A DNA stretch of 64,000 nucleotides from Diaphorobacter limosus (GTDB taxonomy: Bacteria > Pseudomonadota > Gammaproteobacteria > Burkholderiales > Burkholderiaceae_C): NCBI RefSeq assembly GCF_033100095.1, contig NZ_CP136921.1, positions 1,086,501-1,150,500 of the forward strand, written 5' to 3'. Numbering within the stretch: position 1 is the stretch's first letter; each line of letters starts with the position of its first letter. The position numbers and the translations under genes were made by a program. Positions 18,124-28,236 of the stretch are shown here, piece by piece. Under the pieces are notes generated by a model. It saw only the letters and a program-made list of their open reading frames with translations, did not search any database and was not told the DNA's origin.

Positions 18124-19053
18124 TCAAACCGGGCGCGTGCCGCTGTCCGAAACCTGAAAACCGATGATGGGTGCATTGCCATCGGCAAAGGACACGCCCA
18201 GCGCGATCTCCCCCGAACCATGCAGCAGACAGTTGTCGCGGCGCAACTGCACGGCTGTCTCACTGCCGGCGAAACGCACCCAGGTGCCAAAGCTGCTCAG
18301 ATCGGTAAGCACAAAGGCCCCCTGGCGCCATTCCAACCTGGCGTGCACGCGCGATACCCTGGGATCGATCAGGCACAGATCTGAGTCGGCCGCACGCCCC
18401 AGCTGAACTGGCGATCCAGACGAAGCCCGAAGCCGCTGTCCACCGGGCCCGGAGAGTTGGATCTCGGCGACCGGCTGATCGTCTATCCGATTGAGCTCGC
18501 TCATCAGATCGGAATGCATGGTGCAGTCGGCCTCTGCATCCTCGCGCCATTCGACCTGGTACATCACCTGGGCCTCGGCCTTGCCGCGCACCTCGACATG
18601 CCCCAGGCGAATAAAGCCCACGCCCCGCGCCGGCACCAGGCCAGCCACCACGGCCTGGGTGGCCCACACCTCGGCGCCGCCGGCCAGGTCACACAAACGG
18701 GCGGCCACGTTCACGGCATCGCCATAGCAATCACCATCGACCTCGACCACCTCACCACTGGCCAGGCCGACATGGATTGCGACCCGCAGCGCCTGGGGTT
18801 GGGACTGGAGCCACTGGCGGTGCTCGCGCATCAAGGCCACCGACGCCGCCACGGCCTGGCCCGGTTGCGCAAAAACACCCAGCACGCCGTCGCCCAGCTT
18901 CTTGATCACGCGCCCGCCATGGTCTTGCACGCAAACGCCGATGCCCTGTGTGAGCCGCGTCACCAAGGCAGCGGCTTGCTCATTGCCGAGCGTTTCAAAC
19001 AGCGCCGTGCTACCGGCCATGTCTGCAAACACTACGGTGGTGCTGGAACTCAC
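18124..19053 (-). CDS. class III adenylate/guanylate cyclase with C-terminal FHA domain
   Basis: This 309-residue soluble protein has two domains. Residues 1-170 are a class III nucleotide cyclase with metal-binding Asp in VVFADMAGSTALFE and KKLGDGVLGVF, and the transition-state pair in YGDAVNVAARL. Residues about 195-305 are an FHA phosphothreonine-binding module: LGRAADSDLCLIDPRVSRVHARL and TDLSSFGTWV. The pairing implies a cyclase recruited to or regulated by phosphorylated partners. It converges on the MinD/FlhG-like gene, 50 bases apart. The 247 bases upstream (to 19300) contain no recognised gene. Confidence 0.9.
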   Translation of the reverse strand: MSSSTTVVFADMAGSTALFETLGNEQAAALVTRLTQGIGVCVQDHGGRVIKKLGDGVLGVFAQPGQAVAASVALMREHRQWLQSQPQALRVAIHVGLASGEVVEVDGDCYGDAVNVAARLCDLAGGAEVWATQAVVAGLVPARGVGFIRLGHVEVRGKAEAQVMYQVEWREDAEADCTMHSDLMSELNRIDDQPVAEIQLSGPGGQRLRASSGSPVQLGRAADSDLCLIDPRVSRVHARLEWRQGAFVLTDLSSFGTWVRFAGSETAVQLRRDNCLLHGSGEIALGVSFADGNAPIIGFQVSDSGTRPV

Positions 19054-19300
19054 GTCCTACTCCCTGTCATGGATATCACTGCCGGTCTGCAAGCCCATGT
19101 CGCGGCATGGAGCAGCCACCGAAGGTTACAAATTGCAAGAACTTTATCTTATACGAATTACAACCAGGGGCATTCATATGCCGCCACCCCTGGCTGGACA
19201 TTGACAAACGTTGACACGCAAATAACGGCCAAGCATGAACCCGTCGGCAACGCGGTACCCGGCAGGGTCACCGCCATCGCCTGCACAAGGGCAAGAATGC

Positions 19301-20293
19301 TCAATGCGCATGCCCCCAGTAGATCAGCGCGTCACGCCCCTCAACTGACAGTGACACCTCGGCCCCCACGGGCAGCAGCACCTTGGTCGGCACATGGCCG
19401 AACGGCAGGTTGCTGAGCACGGGGGCCTTGATCTGGGTGCGCAGCCAATCAACCACGCTTTGCAGCTTGAAACCCTTGTCGTGCGCAGCCAACTGGTAGC
19501 CGTTGAACTGGCCCAGCACCACCGCCTTTTGCCTGGACAAGACACCGGCATGCAACAGCTGGGTCAGCAGGCGCTCGATGCGGTAGGGGTGCTCACCCAC
19601 GTCCTCCAGGAACAGCACACCGCCCTCGATCTGCGGCAAATAGGGCGTGCCCACGAGAGAGCACAACACGGCCAGGTTGCCGCCCCACAAACAGGCTTTT
19701 TTCACGTAGATGTCGCGCACCGCGGGTCGGCCATCGGCCAGGGGTTTCTCGGCATGCATGCGCCAGCCGCTGCCCTCGCCATGGCCGGTGAACAAGTCAT
19801 CCAGGCAGGCAAGCATGATGTCGTCCGGCTCGCCTTCCACCCCCAGGTCGCCCACCAGGGCCGGGCCGGCCCAGGTGGTGGCGCCGGTGCGGGCCAGCAG
19901 CGCCAGCTGCAGCGCTGTGAAGTCACTCACGCCGACAAACTGCGTGCCGCGCTCCACCGCCTTGGCCAGGGCCTTGTACTTGATGCCGGGCAGGATGCGC
20001 GTGATGCCATAACCGCCGCGGCTTATCAGCGCCACGTCGGCACCGCTGGCGGCCGCGCGGTGGATGGCGGCCAGGCGCGTGGCATCGTCGCCAGCAAAGC
20101 GCGTATGGCTGGCCAGGGCATCCTGGTCCACCTCGACCTCATGGCCCATGGCCTGCAGGCGCTTGATGCCGCGGCGGAACGCCGCCTTGTCGCGCACCGC
20201 GCCCGAGGGGGAATAGATGTAGATGTGGCGCGGGCCATGGTCGTGGCCGCAGTGGTGGTGGTCGTGGTCTTGGGACAAGGCGGTGTGTCGCAC
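19301..20293 (-). CDS. ldcA: LD-carboxypeptidase (S66 family) with histidine-rich N-terminus
   Basis: LD-carboxypeptidase trims the terminal D-Ala from murein tetrapeptides during wall recycling in the cytoplasm. Family features are HIYIYSPSGAVRDKAAFRRGI, the RGGYGITRILP motif, the nucleophile Ser in FVGVSDFTALQ, the Glu-region LWGGNLAVLCSLVGTPYLP and VLFLEDVGEHPYRI. The frame extends upstream through the neighbouring tadA gene without a credible ATG; I propose GTG 20293, just after the tadA stop at 20350. That start leaves an unusual N-terminus, DHDHHHCGHDHGPRH, which could bind metal. The start is uncertain. Confidence 0.86.
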   Translation of the reverse strand: MRHTALSQDHDHHHCGHDHGPRHIYIYSPSGAVRDKAAFRRGIKRLQAMGHEVEVDQDALASHTRFAGDDATRLAAIHRAAASGADVALISRGGYGITRILPGIKYKALAKAVERGTQFVGVSDFTALQLALLARTGATTWAGPALVGDLGVEGEPDDIMLACLDDLFTGHGEGSGWRMHAEKPLADGRPAVRDIYVKKACLWGGNLAVLCSLVGTPYLPQIEGGVLFLEDVGEHPYRIERLLTQLLHAGVLSRQKAVVLGQFNGYQLAAHDKGFKLQSVVDWLRTQIKAPVLSNLPFGHVPTKVLLPVGAEVSLSVEGRDALIYWGHAH

Positions 20294-20349
20294 CCTTGCG
20301 GGCGCGCTCCGTGGCTGGCGGGCGCCATCGGCAAGAAGGCGCCCAGAAA

Positions 20350-21480
<1,131 letters not shown>

Positions 21481-21482
21481 TT

Positions 21483-21534
21483 ATTTATAGCTTATAGCGC
21501 TTATACATAAAGCGCTAGAGGCATATTTTACTGA
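21483..21534. repeat. AGCGCTT-type interspersed palindromic repeat, copy 3
   Basis: ATAGCGCTTATACATAAAGC followed by GCTAGAGGCATATTTT is a good example of the family layout. It lies between the 80-residue membrane protein gene and tadA, overlapping the 3' end of the former. Confidence 0.78.
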
Positions 21535-21770
21535 GTATCGTCCGGCAGGGCCCGTGGCTGCTGCATGAGCGTGTCCAGCTGCTGCCGGATCTGCTGCTGC
21601 ACCTGCTGGCCTTGGGTACGCGCGGTGGGCGCCGCGCCGTCGATGGGCGCGCCTTGCCCCTGCACGGCCGGCGGCACGGCGATGCGTGTAGCGCCGATTT
21701 GCTTCTTCACCAGCATGGCGACGATGGCCAAGGCAATCAACAGTCCAATGAATCCCCAGATCATGCGCAT
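21528..21770 (-). CDS. small single-pass membrane protein, unknown
   Basis: An 80-residue protein with one N-terminal membrane helix (WGFIGLLIALAIVAMLVKK) and a Gln-rich tail (GQQVQQQIRQQLDTLMQQP). The start ATG at 21770 is preceded by GGGAGGG about six bases upstream, which supports expression. I do not recognise the family. It reads toward tadA on the same strand and is divergent from the U32-family gene. The tail composition suggests a coiled coil or low-complexity segment on one side of the membrane. Confidence 0.7.
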   Translation of the reverse strand: MRMIWGFIGLLIALAIVAMLVKKQIGATRIAVPPAVQGQGAPIDGAAPTARTQGQQVQQQIRQQLDTLMQQPRALPDDTQ

Positions 21771-21902
21771 CGCTCGTCCCTCCCGTATCCGCTGCCAACT
21801 CCACGCCAGGCCTGGACCCGCCAATTGCAGCCCTGGCCGCATGGGCGCAGCTGGCATGGGGGCAAGGCAGGAATGTAGCCGCACTGGGATAATCCGACCC
21901 CT

Positions 21903-23660
21903 ATGTCCCTGAGTCCCCACCTGCTAGAACTGCTCTCCCCCGCGCGCGACGCCGATATCGGCATGGCCGCCATCAACCACGGCGCCGACGCCGTCTACAT
22001 TGGCGGCCCGGCCTTCGGCGCGCGCGCCACGGCGGGCAACGACATCCGCGACCTGGAACGGCTGATTGCGCACGCGCACCGCTTCAACAGCCGCATCTTC
22101 ATCACCCTCAACACCATCCTGCGCGACGACGAGCTGGAGGACGCACGCCGCATGGCCTGGCAGGTCTATGAGGCCGGGGCCGACGCGCTCATCATCCAGG
22201 ACATGGGCCTGCTGGAACTGGACCTGCCGCCGATCCAGCTGCATGCCAGCACCCAAACCGACATCCGCGCGCCCGAGAAGGCGCGCTTTCTGCAGGACGC
22301 GGGCCTGTCGCAGATCGTGCTGGCACGCGAACTCGACCTGGCGCAAATCGCCGCCATCCGCGCCGCCACCGACCCCGCCAGAACCACCATCGAATTTTTC
22401 GTGCACGGCGCGCTGTGCGTGGCCTATTCGGGCCAATGCTTCATCAGCCACGCCCATACCGGCCGTAGCGCCAACCGCGGCGACTGCAACCAGGCCTGCC
22501 GCCTGCCCTACGAGGTGCTGGACGGCGCCGGCCGCATCATCGCGCACGAAAAACATGTGCTGTCGATGAAGGACAACAACCAGAGTGACAACCTGCGCGC
22601 ACTGATCGACGCCGGCGTGCGCAGCTTCAAGATCGAGGGTCGCTACAAGGATCTGGGTTATGTGAAGAACATCACGGCGCACTACCGCAAGCTGCTCGAC
22701 GAGATCATCGAAGAAGGCGAATTTGCGCGCGCATCAAGTGGGCGCACCACCTTCAGCTTCACACCCGACCCGGATCAGAACTTCAACCGCGAGTTCACCG
22801 ACTACTTCGTCAATGGCCGCCAGGACGACATCGGCGCCTTCGACACGCCCAAGACCCCGGGCCGCGCCATTGGCTGGGTCACCCAGCTGGGCGACAAGTG
22901 GTTCGAGCTGGAGGTAAGCGACAAGGCCACCATGCTGCACAACGGCGATGGCCTGTGCTACTACGACCTGCAAAAAGAGCTCGTCGGCGTACACATCAAC
23001 CGCGCCGAAAGCGTGAGCGCCAAAAAGGGCATCTGGCGCGTGTTCCCGAAGAATGAAATTGCCGAATTCAAGAACCTGCGCAAGGGCCTGGAGATCAACC
23101 GCAACCGCGACATGGACTGGGTGCGCACGCTGGAGAAAAAATCCAGCGACCGGCGCATAGGCCTGTGGGCGGCACTGGCGGAGACCGCCGACGGCTTTGC
23201 CCTGACGTTGACCGACGAGGACGGCTTCGTCGGCAGCGCCAGCCTGGCGCAGGCGCACCAGGCCGCCACCGACGCCGCCAAGGCCGAAGCCACGCTGCGC
23301 GAACAACTGGGGCGCTTTGGCACTACGATTTTTGAGATCAACGACATCTCCCTGCGCATGAACCAGCCCTGGTTCGTTCCCGCCTCCAGCCTGAACCAGT
23401 TGCGCCGCGACGCCGTGGCCCAGCTTGAAGCCGCCCGCGCCAAGGGTTTCATCCGCCTGCCGCGCGCCCTGCCGGTCGAACCGCCCACGCCATTCCCTGA
23501 AGACACGCTGAGCTACCTGGCCAACGTCTACAACCAAAAGGCGCACGACTTCTATGTGAAGCACGGCGTGAAGGTGATAGACGCGGCGTATGAAAGCAAG
23601 GAAGAAGAAGGCGAGGTCAGCTTGATGATCACCAAGCACTGCGTGCGCTACAGCATGTAG
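21903..23660 (+). CDS. U32 peptidase-family protein (TrhP/YegQ-like), frameshifted before its C-terminus
   Basis: U32-family proteins such as TrhP take part in tRNA uridine hydroxylation. This 585-residue frame has the U32 signature (IEFFVHGALCVAYSGQCFIS) and the Cys-containing NRGDCNQACRLPYEV region. It stops at TAG 23658-23660 after KHCVRYSM. Shifting the frame by +1 right there continues with SLCPKQAKGVIGV and ends at 23889 with the conserved FDCKPCEMHVVGRMKK tail. One extra T, probably in ATG-T-AGC at 23658, therefore removes about 75 conserved residues including further cysteines. A sequencing error, a real mutation or recoding are the options. A GATAAT box lies just upstream of the start. 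Confidence 0.85.
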   Translation: MSLSPHLLELLSPARDADIGMAAINHGADAVYIGGPAFGARATAGNDIRDLERLIAHAHRFNSRIFITLNTILRDDELEDARRMAWQVYEAGADALIIQDMGLLELDLPPIQLHASTQTDIRAPEKARFLQDAGLSQIVLARELDLAQIAAIRAATDPARTTIEFFVHGALCVAYSGQCFISHAHTGRSANRGDCNQACRLPYEVLDGAGRIIAHEKHVLSMKDNNQSDNLRALIDAGVRSFKIEGRYKDLGYVKNITAHYRKLLDEIIEEGEFARASSGRTTFSFTPDPDQNFNREFTDYFVNGRQDDIGAFDTPKTPGRAIGWVTQLGDKWFELEVSDKATMLHNGDGLCYYDLQKELVGVHINRAESVSAKKGIWRVFPKNEIAEFKNLRKGLEINRNRDMDWVRTLEKKSSDRRIGLWAALAETADGFALTLTDEDGFVGSASLAQAHQAATDAAKAEATLREQLGRFGTTIFEINDISLRMNQPWFVPASSLNQLRRDAVAQLEAARAKGFIRLPRALPVEPPTPFPEDTLSYLANVYNQKAHDFYVKHGVKVIDAAYESKEEEGEVSLMITKHCVRYSM

Positions 23661-23889
23661 CCTGTGCCCCAAGCAGGCCAAGGGCGTCATCGGCGTCAAG
23701 GGCACCATCAAGGCCGAGCCCTTGCTGCTCATCAACGGCAAGGAAAAGCTCAAGCTGGTCTTTGACTGCAAGCCCTGCGAGATGCATGTGGTGGGCAGGA
23801 TGAAAAAGTCCGTCATCCACCAGCACCAGAAGGACATGCTGGCCCAGCCCATGCAGTTCTACCGCACGCGGCCGCAGATCAGCCCATAG
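23659..23889 (+). pseudogene. out-of-frame C-terminal segment of the U32-family gene
   Basis: Read in the +1 frame these bases encode SLCPKQAKGVIGVKGTIKAE, then LINGKEKLKLVFDCKPCEMH and a basic tail to TAG 23887-23889. This is the conserved end of U32/TrhP proteins and directly continues the upstream frame. There is no separate start codon or ribosome site, so it is not an independent gene. Confidence 0.85.
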
Positions 23890-23965
23890 CCAGGCATTGA
23901 TCCGGGCAGGCCGCGCCTTGACCGACAATGCCCGGTTGCTACAACCCAACCCAAGGAAGACACCG

Positions 23966-25249
23966 ATGCGCATCGAAACCCTGGCCGTCCACGCCGGCTA
24001 CACGCCCGACCCCACCACCAAGTCCGTGGCCGTACCCATCTACCAGACGGTGGCCTATGCCTTTGACAGCGCCCAGCATGGCGCCGACCTGTTCGACCTG
24101 AAGGTGCCGGGCAACATCTACACGCGCATCATGAACCCGACCAACGACGTGCTGGAAAAGCGCGTCGCGGCGCTCGAAGGCGGCATTGGCGCGGTGGCCG
24201 TGGCCTCGGGCATGGCGGCCATCACCTATGCCATCCAGGCGATTGCCGAGGCCGGCGACAACATCGTGTCAGCCAGCACGCTGTATGGCGGCACCTACAA
24301 CCTGTTCGCCCACACCTTCCCGCAGCAGGGCCTGACGGTGCGCTTTGCCGACGCGCGCGACCCGGCCAGCTTTGCCCCGCTGATCGACGCGCGCACCAAG
24401 GCCATCTTCTGCGAATCCATCGGCAACCCGCTGGGCAACGTGACCGACATCCGGGCGCTGGCCGACGTGGCCCATGCCCACGGCGTGCCGCTGATCGTGG
24501 ACAACACCGTGCCCAGCCCCTACCTGCTGCGCCCCTTCGAGCATGGCGCCGACATCGTGGTGCATGCCCTGACCAAGTACCTGAACGGCCATGGCAACAG
24601 CATTGGCGGCGCGGTGGTCGACAGCGGCAAGTTCCCCTGGGCGCAGCACAAGGAGCGCTTCAAGCGCCTGAACGAGCCCGACGTGAGCTACCACGGCGTG
24701 GTCTACACCGAAGCCCTGGGCCCAGCCGCCTACATCGGCCGCGTGCGCGTGGTGCCGCTGCGCAACACCGGCGCCGCCCTGTCGCCGCACAACGCCTTCC
24801 TGATCCTGCAGGGCATAGAGACCCTGCACCTGCGCATGGACCGCATCTGCGAGAACTCGCAGGCCATTGCCGAGGCGCTGCAAAAACACCCCAAGGTGGA
24901 ATGGGTGCGCTACGCCGGCCTGAAGGATCACCCCGACCATGCGCTGGTGCAGCGCCAGCTTGGCGGGCGCGCCTCGGGCATTCTGTCGTTCAGCCTGAAG
25001 GCCGGCGACGGCGACGCACGCGCCGCCGGCGCGCGCTTCCTGGACGCGCTCAAGCTGTTCACGCGCTTGGTCAACATTGGCGACGCCAAGTCGCTGGCCA
25101 CGCACCCGGCCTCCACCACGCACCGCCAGCTGGACGCCGACGAACTGGCCAAGGCCGGCGTGAGCGAAGGCATGGTGCGCCTGTCGATAGGCATTGAGCA
25201 CATCGACGACCTGATGGCCGATCTCACCCAGGCGCTGGACGCGGTTTAA
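23966..25249 (+). CDS. metY: O-acetylhomoserine sulfhydrylase (aminocarboxypropyltransferase)
   Basis: MetY makes homocysteine directly from O-acetylhomoserine and sulfide. The 427-residue PLP enzyme shows [20 protein letters not shown] at the N-terminus, [54 protein letters not shown] and the cofactor lysine in [17 protein letters not shown]. The ATG at 23966 follows AAGGAAG at good spacing. It is longer than cystathionine lyases and has the [13 protein letters not shown] insertion typical of MetY. It stands alone, with a large palindromic element downstream. Confidence 0.95.
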   Translation: MRIETLAVHAGYTPDPTTKSVAVPIYQTVAYAFDSAQHGADLFDLKVPGNIYTRIMNPTNDVLEKRVAALEGGIGAVAVASGMAAITYAIQAIAEAGDNIVSASTLYGGTYNLFAHTFPQQGLTVRFADARDPASFAPLIDARTKAIFCESIGNPLGNVTDIRALADVAHAHGVPLIVDNTVPSPYLLRPFEHGADIVVHALTKYLNGHGNSIGGAVVDSGKFPWAQHKERFKRLNEPDVSYHGVVYTEALGPAAYIGRVRVVPLRNTGAALSPHNAFLILQGIETLHLRMDRICENSQAIAEALQKHPKVEWVRYAGLKDHPDHALVQRQLGGRASGILSFSLKAGDGDARAAGARFLDALKLFTRLVNIGDAKSLATHPASTTHRQLDADELAKAGVSEGMVRLSIGIEHIDDLMADLTQALDAV

Positions 25250-25294
25250 GCATTTTTGGCCTGATTGGCGACATGCCTCAGAGCAGGCCGCAGG

Positions 25295-25560
25295 CCCTCA
25301 CCCTCTCCCAGAGGGCTTGCGTATGTACACATCTTTCGATAGCACGCAACGCTTGTTTGGCGCGGTTTTAACTCCCTCGCCCCCTTGGGGGAGAGGGTGG
25401 GGGTGAGGGGGTGGTTGGGTGCAGCGCCCGCTTTGACGACCCTCACCCCCACCCTCTCCCGCCAGCGGGAGAGGGAGAAACAGCCGCAAAGCGTTGTCGA
25501 TGTTGCCTGAAATGCTATAAAAAAGATGTGTGCATACACAACCCCAGAGGGAGAGGGAGT
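25295..25560. repeat. large imperfect palindromic element (MITE-like)
   Basis: The arm at 25295-25350, reverse-complemented, matches 25502-25560 (shared AAGATGTGT, CATAC, CAA, GGGAGAGGG blocks). Inner arms around CAACGCTT and CTCCCTC also match, so about 265 bases form one long inverted repeat centred near 25425. Nested GGGAGAGGG/CCCTCTCCC hairpins lie inside. No gene is credible here. The rest of the gap to 25719 holds further GC-rich, CCCTCGCCCCC-like fragments. Confidence 0.7.
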
Positions 25561-25719
25561 AAAACCGGCGCAACCGGCCGCCCTCGCCCCCTTGGGGCTG
25601 AAGGCTGCGGCTCCAGTGCCGCCTGCGGGGAACTGGACAGCCTGCAGAGCACAGCGTCTCGCTGCCGCCCCCGGGAGGGGTGAGGGGCATCTGCCACATG
25701 TACATAGTCAGGCGTTTTT

Positions 25720-25768
25720 TTAGCCTCCGGCGCTTATACAGCAAGCGCTGGAAGCTATGCTTTTGAAA
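25720..25768. repeat. AGCGCTT-type interspersed palindromic repeat, copy 4
   Basis: TTTTTTTAGCCTCCGGCGCT then TATACAGCAAGCGCTGGAAG and a CTATGCTTTT edge. It ends within four bases of the egtB stop and could serve as its terminator. Confidence 0.75.
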
Positions 25769-25772
25769 GCAT

Positions 25773-27056
25773 TCAGCGCATATCGCGCGCCAGTCGCACG
25801 CCCGTGAACTGCCAGCGCGCCGCGGCCGGAAAGAAGTTGCGGTAGCTGGCGCGCACATGGCCCGCCGGCGTGGCACAGGAGCCGCCGCGCAGCACATACT
25901 GGTTGATCATGAACTTCCCGTTGTACTCACCCACCGCGCCCGGCGCGGTGACAAAGCCGGGGTATGGCGCGTAGCTGGACTGGGTCCATTCCCAGACATC
26001 GCCAAACATCTGCCGCAGCCCTGCCCCCTGCTGGCGTTCCGGCAGGGGTTGGAACAACCCGCTGTCGGCGAAATGCCCCTGGGAATCCGCCTGGCCTGCG
26101 GCCGCTTCCCATTCGGCCTCGGTGGGCAGGCGCGCGCCGGCCCAGCGGGCATAGGCATCGGCCTCGTAATACGACAGATGCACCACCGGCTGGCGTGGCA
26201 CCAGCGGCCGGCCGCCCGCAAGCGTGAATTCCTGCCAGCCAGCCTCCTCCTGGCGCCAGTACAGCGGGTGGGTGATCTGCTGGCTGCGGCACCAGTCCCA
26301 GCCCTCGGCCAGCCAGTGCGCGGGGTTGGCATAACCACCATCGGCCATGAAGGCCAGGTACTCGGCATTCGTCACCGGCCGCGTTGCCAGCGCATAGGGC
26401 TGCAGAAAGACGCTGTGGCGCGGCAGTTCGTTGTCGAAGGCAAAGCCCGCGCCTGCATGGCCTGTCTGCACCAGGCCGCCCTCGAACGGCTGCCAGTCGC
26501 TGGGCGCAGCCGCCTCGCTGTCTGCCACCGCCGGGGCATCTCGGTAGGCGGGCCACAACGGGTTGCACCACAGCAAATGCTTGATGTCGGTCAACAGCAG
26601 CTCCTGGTGCTGCTGCTCGTGCTGCAGCCCCAGCTCCAACAAACTCCAGATGGGCTCCGGCAAGCCATCTTGCTGCAGCAGGCGGAGCATGCGCGCATCG
26701 ACGTCGGCGCGGTAGGCCAGCACGGTGGCCAGCGACGGCCGCGTCAGCAGGCCGCGCTGCGGGCGCGGGTGCTGGCGCCCCACGCCCTGGTAGTAGGAAT
26801 TGAACAGCACGCGAAACGCCGCGTCGAACGCGCAAAAGCCCTGCTCGTGCCGCTCCAGGATGAAGGTTTCGAAGAACCAGCTGGTATGTGCCAGATGCCA
26901 TTTGGCGGGGCTGGCGTCGGGCATGGACTGCACGCAGCAGTCCTCGGCCGACAGCGGCCGCGCCAGCGCCTCGGTGGCGGCGCGCACGGTCAGGTAGCGG
27001 CCCACCGCATCGTCGTTGCGCGCCTGCGCTGTGGTGGTGTCGGTGCTCTGGTTCAT
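25773..27056 (-). CDS. egtB: ergothioneine biosynthesis sulfoxide synthase EgtB
   Basis: EgtB is a non-haem iron enzyme that joins a thiol (gamma-Glu-Cys or Cys) to hercynine with O2. The 427-residue protein has the N-terminal DinB-like helical bundle with iron-ligand motif HEQQHQE in LELGLQHEQQHQELLL and an SPAKWHLAHTSWFFETF block. The C-terminal FGE-sulfatase-like domain contains RLPTEAEWEAAA, GDVWEWTQSSY and a closing RGGSCATP...VRASYRNFF. I chose ATG 27056; ATG 27068 would add four residues. It sits 14 bases after egtD, forming a two-gene operon. Confidence 0.93.
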   Translation of the reverse strand: MNQSTDTTTAQARNDDAVGRYLTVRAATEALARPLSAEDCCVQSMPDASPAKWHLAHTSWFFETFILERHEQGFCAFDAAFRVLFNSYYQGVGRQHPRPQRGLLTRPSLATVLAYRADVDARMLRLLQQDGLPEPIWSLLELGLQHEQQHQELLLTDIKHLLWCNPLWPAYRDAPAVADSEAAAPSDWQPFEGGLVQTGHAGAGFAFDNELPRHSVFLQPYALATRPVTNAEYLAFMADGGYANPAHWLAEGWDWCRSQQITHPLYWRQEEAGWQEFTLAGGRPLVPRQPVVHLSYYEADAYARWAGARLPTEAEWEAAAGQADSQGHFADSGLFQPLPERQQGAGLRQMFGDVWEWTQSSYAPYPGFVTAPGAVGEYNGKFMINQYVLRGGSCATPAGHVRASYRNFFPAAARWQFTGVRLARDMR

Positions 27057-27070
27057 GGTGGGGCGCATCC

Positions 27071-28105
27071 TCACGCCCGGGCGTACACCATGGCAAACCA
27101 GCCGCGCTCGTCCGTCCAATGCTGGGTGCTGGCAAAACCCGCCTGGCGCAGCAGCGCGGTAAAGGCCGGCAGCGCATGCTTGTAGCTGTTCTCGGTATGG
27201 ATGCGCTCGCCGGCGGCAAAGTCGCGACCGCCGCCGGGCCAGCGCACGCGCTGCGCGCCGCAGGCCTCCAGGTGCATCTCTATGCGCGACGCAGCGGCGT
27301 TGAAGAACGCCCGGTGGCGCCAGCACTGCGGGGCAAAGTCGCTGCCTATCAGGCGGTTCAGATGTGCCAGCACATTGCGGTTGAAGGCCGCTGTCACGCC
27401 CGCCGCATCGTCATAGGCGGCCTCCAGCACGGCCCTGTCCTTGGGCAGGTCTATGCCGATCAGCAGGCCACCCCCGTCAAGGGCCAGCGCACGCATCTGC
27501 GCCAGCAGCGCCACGGCCTGCGGCGGGTCGAAGTTGCCTATGGATGAACCCGGGTAGAACACCAGGCGCCGCTGGCGCGGAATATCCGCCGGCAGCCGCA
27601 CGCCCGCCGTGATGTCGCCGCCCACGGCGCGCGCATCCAGGCCCGGCAGCGCCTGGCGCAGGCGCGCCACCGCGCCCTGCAGGTAGGCCAGCGAAATATC
27701 CACGCCCACGAAATGCGTGGCCGCCAGGCTGCGGCACAGCGCCAATCCCTTGGCGCAGTTGCCGGCGCCGGGCTCTATCACCACGCCGCCGCTGCCAACG
27801 GCAGCCGCAATGGCCTGGCCATGCTGCTGCAACAGAGCCTGTTCGGTGCGCGTGGGGTAGTACTCGGGCAGGCGCGTGATGGCCTCGAACAGTTCTGAGC
27901 CGCGCTGGTCATAGAAATACTTGGGCGAGATGCTCGCCCTTGGCGCCAGCAAGGCGCGTGTGATCTCCTGCCGGCGATCCAGGGGCGCCCCCGCCGCCGG
28001 CAGCTCCCGCCGTGGTTCAGGGCCGTGCAGGATGTGCGCGATGCGCTGGGACTTGGACTGGGACTTGGACTGGGACTGGGACTGGGACTGGGCAATGACG
28101 GGCAT
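27071..28105 (-). CDS. egtD: L-histidine N-alpha-methyltransferase EgtD
   Basis: EgtD trimethylates histidine to hercynine, the first step of ergothioneine synthesis. The 344-residue product has SPKYFYDQRGSELFEAITRLPEYYPTR cores, the SAM motif VIEPGAGNCAKGL, VGVDIS, FYPGSSIGNF and the closing ERIHTENSYKH segment. The N-terminus starts with a Ser-Gln/Ser-Lys dipeptide run encoded by a hexanucleotide repeat. The ATG at 28105 was preferred; the frame reaches an earlier ATG at 28159. No egtC or egtE is nearby, as in many proteobacterial two-gene clusters. Confidence 0.93.
   Translation of the reverse strand: MPVIAQSQSQSQSKSQSKSQRIAHILHGPEPRRELPAAGAPLDRRQEITRALLAPRASISPKYFYDQRGSELFEAITRLPEYYPTRTEQALLQQHGQAIAAAVGSGGVVIEPGAGNCAKGLALCRSLAATHFVGVDISLAYLQGAVARLRQALPGLDARAVGGDITAGVRLPADIPRQRRLVFYPGSSIGNFDPPQAVALLAQMRALALDGGGLLIGIDLPKDRAVLEAAYDDAAGVTAAFNRNVLAHLNRLIGSDFAPQCWRHRAFFNAAASRIEMHLEACGAQRVRWPGGGRDFAAGERIHTENSYKHALPAFTALLRQAGFASTQHWTDERGWFAMVYARA
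28046..28092. repeat. hexanucleotide tandem repeat in egtD N-terminus
   Basis: About seven tandem GACTGG/GACTTG hexamers encode an alternating Ser-Gln / Ser-Lys run near residues 5-19 of EgtD. Unit loss or gain would keep the reading frame. Confidence 0.85.
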
Positions 28106-28236
28106 AACGCCGCAGCGTAGTGAACCCGGCACCGCCCACCAGCCAGCCATGGCCCGCACCGCGGGTAGGACGAGCGCGCAAATCCCGCGCCAAGGCTTGC
28201 CCGATCGCGCCGGCCATGGCAGGCAGCGGTTTAGCC

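Noticed and set aside
23960..23965. SAM riboswitch ahead of metY
   Set aside because: The upstream gap is only about 75 bases and shows no conserved riboswitch core.
25298..25897. 199-residue frame across the palindrome downstream of metY
   Set aside because: Its peptide consists of translated palindromic repeats and overlaps the egtB 3' end.
28046..28092. phase-variable tract in egtD
   Set aside because: The unit is six bases, so copy changes cannot switch the frame on or off.
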